Positions 1-7,309 of a stretch of DNA of 26,014 nt are shown piece by piece. Position numbers and translations under genes: made by a program. The notes beneath the pieces are model-generated. The model was not told the DNA's origin, did not search any database, and worked only from the letters and a program-made list of their open reading frames with translations. The stretch lies in assembly GCA_021647265.1 (NCBI GenBank), contig JAKIVA010000039.1, positions 1-26,014 on the forward strand. Direction: 5' to 3'. Position 1 is the stretch's first letter; every line of letters starts with the position of its first letter. This DNA is from Lutibacter sp. (GTDB taxonomy: Bacteria; Bacteroidota; Bacteroidia; Flavobacteriales; Flavobacteriaceae).

Positions 1-1
1 C

Positions 2-736
2 TTCACACCATCATTACGTATGGTTATTTGTATTCCATCAGGAATTACTGAAGTTGAAAAACGTGCAGTTATTGATTCTGCAGAACATATGAATGCAAAA
101 GAAATTTATTTAATTCATGAACCAATGGCAGCTTCTATAGGTATTGGTATTGATATAATGAAACCTAAAGGAAATATGATAATTGACATTGGAGGTGGAA
201 CAACTGAAATTGCCGTAATTGCTTTGGGAGGTATCGTTTGTGATAAATCTGTTAAAGTTGCCGGAGATGTATTTACTTCTGACATAGCCTATTATATGAG
301 AACGCAACACAACCTATATGTGGGTGAGCGGACTGCTGAAAAGATAAAAATTCAAGTTGGAGCAGCTACTGAAGATTTAGAAACTCCTCCTGAAGATATG
401 TTAGTTCAGGGACGTGATTTGTTAAGTGGTAAACCTAAGCAAATCCAGATTTCTTTTAGAGAAATTTCAAAAGCATTGGATAAATCTATTTTACGTATTG
501 AAGATGCTGTAATGGAAACACTTTCAAAAACACCTCCTGAATTAGCAGCAGATATTTATAATACTGGTATTTATTTAGCGGGTGGTGGCTCTATGCTTAG
601 AGGTTTAGACAAACGTTTATCAAGAAAAACAGATTTACCTGTTTATGTAGCTGAAGACCCTTTAAGAGCCGTTGTTAGAGGTACCGGAATTGCTTTGAAG
701 GACCTTGATAAATACAAAAATGTATTAATGAAATAG
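2..736 (+). CDS. mreB: MreB rod-shape actin-like ATPase (5' truncated by window)
   Basis: Bacterial actin that forms membrane-associated filaments on the inner face of the cytoplasmic membrane and directs the elongasome. The frame is open from base 2 (FTPSLRMVICIPSGITEVEKRAV), so the ATG at base 20 is internal and roughly the first third of the ~340-residue protein is missing. Visible family signatures are HEPMAASIGIGID (ATPase hinge region), IDIGGGTTEIAVI (phosphate-2 loop) and GIYLAGGGSMLRGLD (adenosine-binding motif near the C-terminus). It is the first visible gene of mreB-mreC-mreD-mrdA-rodA; mreC begins 22 bases after its stop. The operon promoter lies outside the window. Identification is secure; the N-terminal boundary cannot be given. 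Confidence 0.97.
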   Translation, partial: FTPSLRMVICIPSGITEVEKRAVIDSAEHMNAKEIYLIHEPMAASIGIGIDIMKPKGNMIIDIGGGTTEIAVIALGGIVCDKSVKVAGDVFTSDIAYYMRTQHNLYVGERTAEKIKIQVGAATEDLETPPEDMLVQGRDLLSGKPKQIQISFREISKALDKSILRIEDAVMETLSKTPPELAADIYNTGIYLAGGGSMLRGLDKRLSRKTDLPVYVAEDPLRAVVRGTGIALKDLDKYKNVLMK

Positions 737-758
737 TTTAACTTTCTATTGTTAATAT

Positions 759-1589
759 ATGCAGCAAATATTTTTTTTTATTAGAAAATTCAGATACTTT
801 CTGCTATTCTTATTATTAGAAATTTTAGCTGTAGCTTTAACCATACAACACCATTCTTACCATACAAGTAAATTTATCAATTCCGCAAATTTTATTAGTG
901 GAGGAATATATAATAAAGTTAATTCTATAAATGAATATTTTCTTTTAAAATCTGAAAATAAAATGCTAAGTGAAGAGAATGTAAGGTTAAAAAATTTATT
1001 AGAACAAACAGAAATTAATTATAATGAAGAGAATTTTACCGTGATTGACTCTTCTAAATATTTTCAAAAATACGAGTATTACAGTGCCAAAGTTATAAAT
1101 AATAATTATACCAAAAGAAATAATACATTAACACTAAACAAAGGAAGCAAACAAGGTTTAACCCCCGATTTAGGTGTTATAAATAGTAAAGGTATCATTG
1201 GTATAGTTGAAAATACATCTTCCAATTATTCTACTGTTATTTCTATTTTAAACAAAAGCTCTAAAATTAATGTACATTTAAAAAATAGCAATCATTTTGG
1301 TACTTTAATTTGGGATGGAGAAGATTATAATATTACACAAATTGTTGATATACCTAGGCAAGCTAAAATTAAAATTGGAGATACCGTTGTAACAGGTGGA
1401 AAATCAATTATGTTTCCTGAAGGAATTAATGTAGGAATTATAAAGGATTTTACATTTGAAAATAATCAATATCAAAAAATAAACGTATTGTTGTTTAATG
1501 ATATGAGTGCTATAGGCTACGTTGAAGTAATTAAAAATCTTCAAAAAATTGAACAAAAAAAATTAGAACAACAAGTAAATAATGAATAG
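759..1589 (+). CDS. mreC: MreC rod-shape-determining protein
   Basis: Bitopic inner-membrane protein that links MreB to PBP2/RodA in the periplasm. The 276-residue product has a short cytoplasmic tail, one transmembrane helix at about residues 10-30, a predicted coiled coil at about 55-85 (KSENKMLSEENVRLKNLLEQ) and a beta-rich periplasmic domain ending near residue 260. The segment NKGSKQGLTPDLGVINSKGI is the characteristic MreC 'G..G...gm.V....G.iG' stretch. The Lys/Gln-rich C-terminus overlaps the start of mreD by eight bases, which suggests translational coupling. ATG start with no Shine-Dalgarno sequence, as is usual in Bacteroidota. Confidence 0.95.
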   Translation: MQQIFFFIRKFRYFLLFLLLEILAVALTIQHHSYHTSKFINSANFISGGIYNKVNSINEYFLLKSENKMLSEENVRLKNLLEQTEINYNEENFTVIDSSKYFQKYEYYSAKVINNNYTKRNNTLTLNKGSKQGLTPDLGVINSKGIIGIVENTSSNYSTVISILNKSSKINVHLKNSNHFGTLIWDGEDYNITQIVDIPRQAKIKIGDTVVTGGKSIMFPEGINVGIIKDFTFENNQYQKINVLLFNDMSAIGYVEVIKNLQKIEQKKLEQQVNNE

Positions 1590-2088
1590 TTCAATAGGAT
1601 TAAATAGTATTCGTTTTATTGGTTTGGTACTTTTACAAGTACTGGTTTTTAACCATATTAACTTATTCGGCTATATCAATCCTTTTATTTATATCGTTTG
1701 GGTTTTCTTATTCCCTTTTAGAAAAAACAAAGCGTTACTTCTAATTGGTAGCTTTTTATTAGGTCTTTCTGTTGATTTTTTTTCAGATTCAGGAGGTGTC
1801 AATGCTGCAGCTACATTATTTATTGCCTTTGTAAGGCTTCCTATACTAAAAACTATTTTGAGAAAATCTGATTTTGATTACCTTCTTTTTAATCTTAGAT
1901 TAATACCCTTTAGTAAAACATTTTTATACATTACTACGTTAACACTCATACATCACTTTATTGTATTTAATCTAGAATATTTTAGTTTTAATGCTTTTTT
2001 ATCTGTATTTTATAACACTATTTTTACAAGTATTTTTACAATAATTTTAAGTGTATTAGGTATTCTCTTATTTACCAAAAAGAAATAA
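1582..2088 (+). CDS. mreD: MreD rod-shape-determining membrane protein
   Basis: Small integral inner-membrane subunit of the elongasome. The 168-residue product is almost wholly hydrophobic with about five or six predicted membrane helices; the motif LLLIGSFLLGLSVDFFSDSGGVNAAATLF (about residues 50-78) matches the MreD 'G...Gl..D......G...l...l' core. MreD diverges strongly between phyla, so the call rests on this motif, the size and the position between mreC (8-base overlap) and mrdA (start immediately after its stop codon). A few Lys residues close the C-terminus. Confidence 0.92.
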   Translation: MNSSIGLNSIRFIGLVLLQVLVFNHINLFGYINPFIYIVWVFLFPFRKNKALLLIGSFLLGLSVDFFSDSGGVNAAATLFIAFVRLPILKTILRKSDFDYLLFNLRLIPFSKTFLYITTLTLIHHFIVFNLEYFSFNAFLSVFYNTIFTSIFTIILSVLGILLFTKKK

Positions 2089-3945
2089 ATGAAAAGAACT
2101 GGTTTATTATCTTTTATAATTATTTTTACTGGAATAATTTATATTCTACGGCTATTTTATTTACAAATATTAGACAATTCATATACTATTTCTGCACTAA
2201 ATAATTCGGCTGTTAAAATCACTTATAATTATCCTGAAAGAGGTTATATTTACGATAGAAATGGTGTTTTATTAGTTGCAAATCAACATTCTTACAATAT
2301 TATGGTGATACCAAGAGAAGTAAAGCCTCTTGACACCTTAGAGTTTTGTTCTTTATTAAAAATCACTAAAAATGATTTTATAAAAAAAATGAATAAAGCA
2401 AAGAAATACTCAACGAGAATTCCTTCAATTTTTTTGGCTGAACTTTCTAAAAATGACTACGCTTATTTACAAGAAAAAATGTACAAATTTGAAGGGTTTT
2501 ATATTCAAAAAAGATCATTGAGAGAATACCCTATAAATTCTGCTCCAAATGTATTAGGTTATATTAGTGAAGTGAATGAAGATATGATTCGTAAAAACCC
2601 ATATTATCAATTAGGTGAATTAATTGGGACTGCTGGTGTTGAAAAAACTTATGAAAAAAGTCTACGTGGAACAAAAGGGGTAAAATATATACAACGCAAT
2701 AGATACAACAAAGAAATAGGCCCCTACAAAAATGGAATTTACGATACACTACCAATCCCTGGAAAAGATTTAACATTAACAATAGACTCTAAATTACAGC
2801 AATACGGAGAGGCTCTAATGGCAAATAAACGTGGAGGAATTGTTGCAATAGAACCTTCAACTGGAGAAATATTAGCAATGATTTCTTCTCCTACTTACAA
2901 CCCCAATTTAATGGTTGGTAGAGAACGTTCTAAAAATTTTACAAAACTCTATTTAGACACTATTAATAAACCACTTTTAGATAGGGGGTTACAAGCTCAA
3001 TACCCTCCAGGTTCACCTTTTAAAATTATTTCAGCATTAGCAGCATTACAAGAGCAAGTTTTAGATACCAATACTACCATTAGATGTTTTGGAGGCTATA
3101 GATATGGCTCTAGAAAAGAAGCTTTTATGAAATGTCATTGCGGAACACATGGAAGTCCTGTTAATTTAAATAAAGCAATATACCGTTCTTGTAACAGTTA
3201 TTTTTCTAACGCTTATCGAAAAGTTATAGAAAAATACCCTACACCTTTTGAAGGTATGAGTGTTTGGAGTAAACATGCAAAAAGCTTTGGCTTGGGTAAT
3301 TTTTTAAATAATGATTTATCTGTTGGACAAAAAGGGTTAATTCCAGACGGAAATTACTACAATAGGTATTATCCAAACGGTAACTGGAGAGCTGTTACAA
3401 CAATATCTAATGCTATTGGTCAAGGTGAAATATTAACCACTCCCATTCAACTAGCAAACATGACCGCTGCTATTGCCAATAGAGGTTTCTATTTCACACC
3501 ACACATAGTTAAAAAAATTAAGGGTAAAAAATTAGATGATAAATTTACCAAACCAAAATATACAACAATTGACAAACAATATTTTAATCCTGTAATTGAA
3601 GGCTTATTTGATGTATTCGAAAATCCTCATGGCACTGCGAGATCATCTAGAGTTAAAGGCATTGAAATTTGTGGTAAAACAGGAACATCTCAAAACCCAC
3701 ATGGCCAAGATCATTCTGTTTTTATTGCTTTTGCACCAAAAGACAATCCTAAAATTGCCATCGCTGTATTTATTGAAAACGGATATTGGGGTTCAAGATG
3801 GGCTGGCCCAATTGCTAGTTTAATGATTGAGAAATATTTAATTGGTAAAACCTCAAAACCTTGGGTTGAAAAAAGAATGTTAAACGGAAGCTTACAAGGT
3901 GAATATGATAAACAATTAATTAAAAGCCCAACCATTGAGAATTAA
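2089..3945 (+). CDS. mrdA: Penicillin-binding protein 2, elongation transpeptidase
   Basis: Class B penicillin-binding protein that cross-links lateral-wall peptidoglycan made by RodA. The 618 residues comprise an N-terminal membrane anchor (about 5-28), the dimerisation/pedestal domain (about 45-215, with PERGYIYDRNGVLL) and the transpeptidase domain (about 245-595). Active-site motifs are S309-x-x-K312 (PPGSPFK, where Pro replaces the more usual Thr), S367-C-N369 and K530-T-G532. A Cys/His cluster (C333, C349, H350, C351, H354) precedes the SxN motif. The gene starts at the base after mreD and its 3' end overlaps rodA by 11 bases, fitting a tightly coupled PBP2-RodA synthase pair. Confidence 0.97.
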   Translation: MKRTGLLSFIIIFTGIIYILRLFYLQILDNSYTISALNNSAVKITYNYPERGYIYDRNGVLLVANQHSYNIMVIPREVKPLDTLEFCSLLKITKNDFIKKMNKAKKYSTRIPSIFLAELSKNDYAYLQEKMYKFEGFYIQKRSLREYPINSAPNVLGYISEVNEDMIRKNPYYQLGELIGTAGVEKTYEKSLRGTKGVKYIQRNRYNKEIGPYKNGIYDTLPIPGKDLTLTIDSKLQQYGEALMANKRGGIVAIEPSTGEILAMISSPTYNPNLMVGRERSKNFTKLYLDTINKPLLDRGLQAQYPPGSPFKIISALAALQEQVLDTNTTIRCFGGYRYGSRKEAFMKCHCGTHGSPVNLNKAIYRSCNSYFSNAYRKVIEKYPTPFEGMSVWSKHAKSFGLGNFLNNDLSVGQKGLIPDGNYYNRYYPNGNWRAVTTISNAIGQGEILTTPIQLANMTAAIANRGFYFTPHIVKKIKGKKLDDKFTKPKYTTIDKQYFNPVIEGLFDVFENPHGTARSSRVKGIEICGKTGTSQNPHGQDHSVFIAFAPKDNPKIAIAVFIENGYWGSRWAGPIASLMIEKYLIGKTSKPWVEKRMLNGSLQGEYDKQLIKSPTIEN

Positions 3946-5206
3946 AAAAAATAATATCTTTTACGGAATTGATTGGTCTCTGATCCTCATCTACTTTATC
4001 TTAATTTTTTTGGGGTGGATTAATATTTATGCTGCCACCATTACTGATAATCATCTCAATCTAATAAACTTTTCTACTGAATACGGGAAACAACTTATTT
4101 GGATTACCTTAAGTTTTCCAATAATTCTTTTAATATTAATGTTTGATGCAAAATTTTATGAAAGGTATGCTTCCATTATTTATATCAGTAGCTTAATATT
4201 ATTGATAGGACTTTTTATTTTTGGGAAAAATATTAACGGTGCTACTTCATGGTACAATATAGGTGGGTTCAGCCTTCAACCTTCAGAGTTTGCCAAAGCC
4301 GCAACTGCACTAGCCATAGCTAAATTAGTAAGTGACAAACAGTTTAATTTAAAAAAATGGAACACTCAAATACAGGCATCACTTATCTTATTTTTCCCTG
4401 CTTTTTTAATTGTTCTTCAACCAGATCCAGGCTCAGCAATAGTGTACACGGCTTTCCTCTTTGTTTTGTATAGAGAAGGTTTACCTATTTATTATATTAC
4501 TGGAGGTTTTACTCTTGTAATTTTATTTATAATAACACTCTTTTTTGGCTATTTACACACACTTATAGGAATAACATTGTTATTTATAATACTACTTATC
4601 TATTTTTATAGAAAGAACGTTTTAAAAAAGGGATGGATTAAAGTTTTGAGTTTATACCTAATATCAATCTTTTTTATTTTTAGTGTAGATTTTGTTTTCA
4701 ACCACGTGTTTGAACAACGCCATAGAAATAGATTTAATATTTTATTGGGAAAAACACAAGACATAAAGAGTATTGGCTACAACACAAATCAATCTGTTAT
4801 TACAATTGCATCAGGAGGGTTAACAGGAAAAGGTTTTTTAGAAGGAGAAAGAACTCAAGGAGATTTTGTACCCGAACAACAAACCGATTATATTTTTACC
4901 ACGGTAGGTGAGGAATGGGGCTTTTTAGGTAGTGTTTTTGTTATACTTATATTTATCTTATTTATACTACGGATTATACATGTTGCTGAACGTCAGAAAT
5001 CTAAATTTAGTAGAGTATATGGTTATAGTATTGCGGCCATCTTTTTCACACATTTTGCAATAAATATAGGAATGGTTATTGGATTATTACCAACAATAGG
5101 AATTCCTTTACCTTTTTTCAGCTATGGAGGTTCGGCGCTTTGGGGATTTACAGTACTACTCTTTATTTTTATACGATTAGATGCCAATCGGTCTTATGAA
5201 TGGTAA
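3935..5206 (+). CDS. rodA: RodA SEDS peptidoglycan glycosyltransferase (TTG start)
   Basis: SEDS-family polymerase that builds glycan strands from lipid II in the elongasome with PBP2. The 423 residues form a polytopic membrane protein; GATSWYNIGGFSLQPSEFAK (about 102-121), LQPDPGSAIV (161-170) and FVPEQQTDYIF (311-321) are SEDS signatures, with D318 at the position of the essential Asp. The C-terminal GIPLPFFSYGGSAL is also diagnostic. It is longer than the enterobacterial protein because of extra hydrophobic sequence at about 190-250. No in-frame ATG exists before residue 70; the TTG at 3935 gives the expected N-terminus (IDWSLILIYF... first helix) and an 11-base overlap with mrdA, so I take TTG as the start. 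Confidence 0.95.
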   Translation: MRIKKNNIFYGIDWSLILIYFILIFLGWINIYAATITDNHLNLINFSTEYGKQLIWITLSFPIILLILMFDAKFYERYASIIYISSLILLIGLFIFGKNINGATSWYNIGGFSLQPSEFAKAATALAIAKLVSDKQFNLKKWNTQIQASLILFFPAFLIVLQPDPGSAIVYTAFLFVLYREGLPIYYITGGFTLVILFIITLFFGYLHTLIGITLLFIILLIYFYRKNVLKKGWIKVLSLYLISIFFIFSVDFVFNHVFEQRHRNRFNILLGKTQDIKSIGYNTNQSVITIASGGLTGKGFLEGERTQGDFVPEQQTDYIFTTVGEEWGFLGSVFVILIFILFILRIIHVAERQKSKFSRVYGYSIAAIFFTHFAINIGMVIGLLPTIGIPLPFFSYGGSALWGFTVLLFIFIRLDANRSYEW

Positions 5207-5240
5207 AATTAAATAGGTAAAAATTCAAATTTAAGCAAAC

Positions 5241-5271
5241 AAAAAAGCACCCTTACATAAGGATGCTTTTT
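5241..5271. terminator. Bidirectional intrinsic terminator between rodA and rpsT
   Basis: A 9-bp stem (5246-5254 with 5259-5267, loop acat) is flanked by an A-run on the left and a T-run on the right, so a U-tract follows the hairpin on either strand. The one imperfect pair is a G-U wobble on the minus strand and a C-A mismatch on the plus strand, so it should work better for rpsT (stop at 5294) than for rodA (stop at 5206). Confidence 0.8.
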
Positions 5272-5293
5272 AAATATTGTGCGTAATAAAAAA

Positions 5294-5545
5294 TTATAGC
5301 ATAGCTACATGCTTTGCTAATTTAGATTTTATGTTACTTGCTTTATTTTTATGGATAATGTTATTCTTAGCCAATTTATCAAGCATTGCCACTACTTTTG
5401 GAAACAATTCTTCAGCTTCTTTTTTCTCAGTGGATGCGCGCAAATTTCTAACAGCATTACGTGTTGTTTTATGCTGATATTTATTTCTAATTTGCTTAAC
5501 GCGATTGCTTCTAATTCTCTTTAATGCTGACTTGTGATTTGCCAT
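5294..5545 (-). CDS. rpsT: 30S ribosomal protein S20
   Basis: Small primary 16S rRNA-binding protein of the 30S subunit. The 83 residues begin MANHKSALKRIRSNRVKQIRN, the typical S20 N-terminus, and continue with the long Lys/Arg-rich helices and the SKLAKHVAML-type end. It lies 24 bases downstream of tRNA-Glu on the same strand with no promoter match in between, so the two are probably cotranscribed from the promoter at 5683-5712. The transcript ends at the hairpin 5241-5271. Confidence 0.97.
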   Translation of the reverse strand: MANHKSALKRIRSNRVKQIRNKYQHKTTRNAVRNLRASTEKKEAEELFPKVVAMLDKLAKNNIIHKNKASNIKSKLAKHVAML

Positions 5546-5569
5546 TTTTAAATTTTTATTAAATTTTTG

Positions 5570-5641
5570 TAGTCCGTAGGGGAATCGAACCCCTGTTACC
5601 AGGATGAAAACCTGGCGTCCTAACCCCTAGACGAACGGACC
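5570..5641 (-). tRNA. tRNA-Glu (anticodon UUC)
   Basis: Read on the minus strand, the 72-nt cloverleaf starts GGTCCGT and ends ACGGACTA. The acceptor stem has 7 bp (first pair G-U) with discriminator A at 5570. The D arm is CGTCTAGGGGTTAGGACG-like, the anticodon stem CCAGG/CCTGG encloses TTTTCAT (anticodon TTC) and the T arm is AGGGG-TTCGATT-CCCCT. The CCA end is not encoded. The gene is followed by rpsT. Confidence 0.97.
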
Positions 5642-5682
5642 ATTATACATAAATTAACGATTCTATTTCGTTAATGCGGATG

Positions 5683-5712
5683 CAAAAATACAACTATTTT
5701 TTGTTCTGCAAA
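5683..5712 (-). promoter_or_regulatory. Bacteroidota-type promoter for tRNA-Glu-rpsT
   Basis: On the minus strand, TTTG (5709-5712) is followed by an 18-base spacer and TATTTTTG (5683-5690), a full match to the Bacteroidota consensus TTTG-N17-19-TAnnTTTG. Transcription would start around 5675, about 35 bases before the mature tRNA 5' end. The -33 element lies just downstream of the proS stop, where I see no terminator, so some read-through from proS is possible. Confidence 0.75.
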
Positions 5713-5728
5713 ACTTTTTAAAAAAAAA

Positions 5729-7204
5729 TTAATAAGCTTTGGCAAATAATACTCTTTGAGTCGATTTTTTACCAGTTAAAATACATTTTCCCTCTTCAAC
5801 TCTATTATTTAATGGAATACATCGAATACTTGCTTTTGTTAAATCTTTAATTTTTTCTTCTGTTTCAACTGTTCCATCCCAATGAGCAGAAACAAATCCT
5901 CCTTTTCCCGCTATAACTTCCTTAAACTCTTCAAATGAATTCACTTCAGTTATATGACTCTCCCTAAAATTTAATGCTTTATTAAATAAGTTTTCTTGTA
6001 TTTCTTTTAATGTTTTTTCTACATAATTAACCACATCACTTTGAGATATATTCTCCTTTTTAAGGGTGTCTCTGCGTGCAATTTCAAGTGTACCATTTTC
6101 CAAGTCTCTTGGCCCGATAGCAATTCTTAGCGGCACCCCTTTTAATTCATATTCAGCAAATTTCCAGCCTGGCTTATAAGTTGTTCTATTATCAAATTTT
6201 ACAGAAATTCCTTTTGCTCTCAATTCTTTTACAATTTCATTTACTTTTATTGAAATAGCATCTAACTGTTCATCATTTCTATGAATAGGAATAATTACGA
6301 CTTGAATTGGAGCTAAATTTGGAGGAAGTACCAAACCTAAATCATCTGAATGAGTCATAATTAAAGCACCCATTAAACGTGTTGAAACACCCCAAGAACT
6401 AGCCCAAACATATTCTCTTTTCCCTTCTTTTGAAGTAAACTGAACATCAAATGCTTTTGCGAAATTTTGTCCTAAAAAGTGAGATGTTCCTGCCTGTAAT
6501 GCTTTCCCATCTTGCATTAACCCTTCAATACAATAAGTTTCAATAGCTCCTGCAAAACGTTCACTCTCCGTTTTTAGCCCTTTTATAACAGGCATTGCCA
6601 TAAAATTTTCAGCAAAATTGGCATAGATATCTAATATTAACTCAGCTTCTTCAATCGCTTCATTTTTGGTTGCATGTGCCGTATGTCCTTCTTGCCATAA
6701 AAATTCAGCTGTTCTTAAGAACAATCTAGTACGCATTTCCCAGCGCACTACATTTGCCCACTGATTTATTAACAAAGGTAAATCTCTGTATGATTGAATC
6801 CACCTTTTGTAAGTATCCCAGATAATTGTTTCAGAAGTAGGACGAACAATTAATTCTTCTTCTAATTTAGCTTCAGGATCTACAATTACTCCACTTCCAT
6901 CTTCTGCATTTTTAAGACGATAGTGCGTTACTACTGCACATTCTTTTGCAAATCCTTCAACGTGGGCAGCTTCTTTACTTAAGTATGATTTTGGTATAAA
7001 TAATGGAAAATAAGCATTTTCGTGACCAGTTTCTTTAAACTTTTTATCCAATTCCGCTTGCATTTTCTCCCAAATAGCATATCCGTAAGGCTTAATTACC
7101 ATACAACCTCTCACACCCGAATTCTCAGCTAAATCAGCCTTTACAACTAGCTCGTTATACCATTTTGAATAATCATCTTCTCTCTTTGTTAATTTCTTAC
7201 TCAT
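5729..7204 (-). CDS. proS: Prolyl-tRNA synthetase, archaeal/eukaryal type
   Basis: Class II aminoacyl-tRNA synthetase that charges tRNA-Pro in the cytosol. The 491-residue length, without the ~180-residue editing insertion of the bacterial form, and the closing tyrosine (AKAY) identify the archaeal/eukaryal-type (ProS type 3) enzyme. Active-site segments are RPTSETIIWDTYKRW (121-135) and motif 2 RWEMRTRLFLRTAEF (154-168), with WQEGHTAH following. The anticodon-binding domain covers about 285-390 (LAPIQVVIIPIHR onward). The C-terminal domain keeps only a single clear Cys (GKCILTGK), so the zinc site of archaeal relatives looks degenerate. ATG start; divergent from the lipoprotein gene at 7310. 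Confidence 0.96.
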   Translation of the reverse strand: MSKKLTKREDDYSKWYNELVVKADLAENSGVRGCMVIKPYGYAIWEKMQAELDKKFKETGHENAYFPLFIPKSYLSKEAAHVEGFAKECAVVTHYRLKNAEDGSGVIVDPEAKLEEELIVRPTSETIIWDTYKRWIQSYRDLPLLINQWANVVRWEMRTRLFLRTAEFLWQEGHTAHATKNEAIEEAELILDIYANFAENFMAMPVIKGLKTESERFAGAIETYCIEGLMQDGKALQAGTSHFLGQNFAKAFDVQFTSKEGKREYVWASSWGVSTRLMGALIMTHSDDLGLVLPPNLAPIQVVIIPIHRNDEQLDAISIKVNEIVKELRAKGISVKFDNRTTYKPGWKFAEYELKGVPLRIAIGPRDLENGTLEIARRDTLKKENISQSDVVNYVEKTLKEIQENLFNKALNFRESHITEVNSFEEFKEVIAGKGGFVSAHWDGTVETEEKIKDLTKASIRCIPLNNRVEEGKCILTGKKSTQRVLFAKAY

Positions 7205-7255
7205 AATTAAATGTTTGGCACAAATATTGTACCTTTAATACTGAAAAATACTAAT

Positions 7256-7284
7256 TTTGACAAAACTAGTTATTTTTACATTGT
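7256..7284 (+). promoter_or_regulatory. Possible promoter for the lipoprotein-porin pair
   Basis: TTTG (7256-7259), a 17-base spacer and TACATTGT (7277-7284) resemble the Bacteroidota promoter, but the last two bases of the -7 box do not match. A start near 7291 would leave a leader of about 19 bases. It is the best candidate in the 105-bp divergent gap with proS; no convincing proS promoter was seen on the other strand. Confidence 0.3.
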
Positions 7285-7309
7285 TCAACAATAAAAACTA
7301 CAACTGATT

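Noticed and set aside
5277..5477. Plus-strand frame opposite rpsT
   Set aside because: It lies entirely over the S20 gene and its terminator flank; composition is that of an antisense shadow.
7205..7309. A proS promoter on the minus strand
   Set aside because: AATATTTG near 7223-7230 is only a partial -7 match and no TTTG lies at the right distance.
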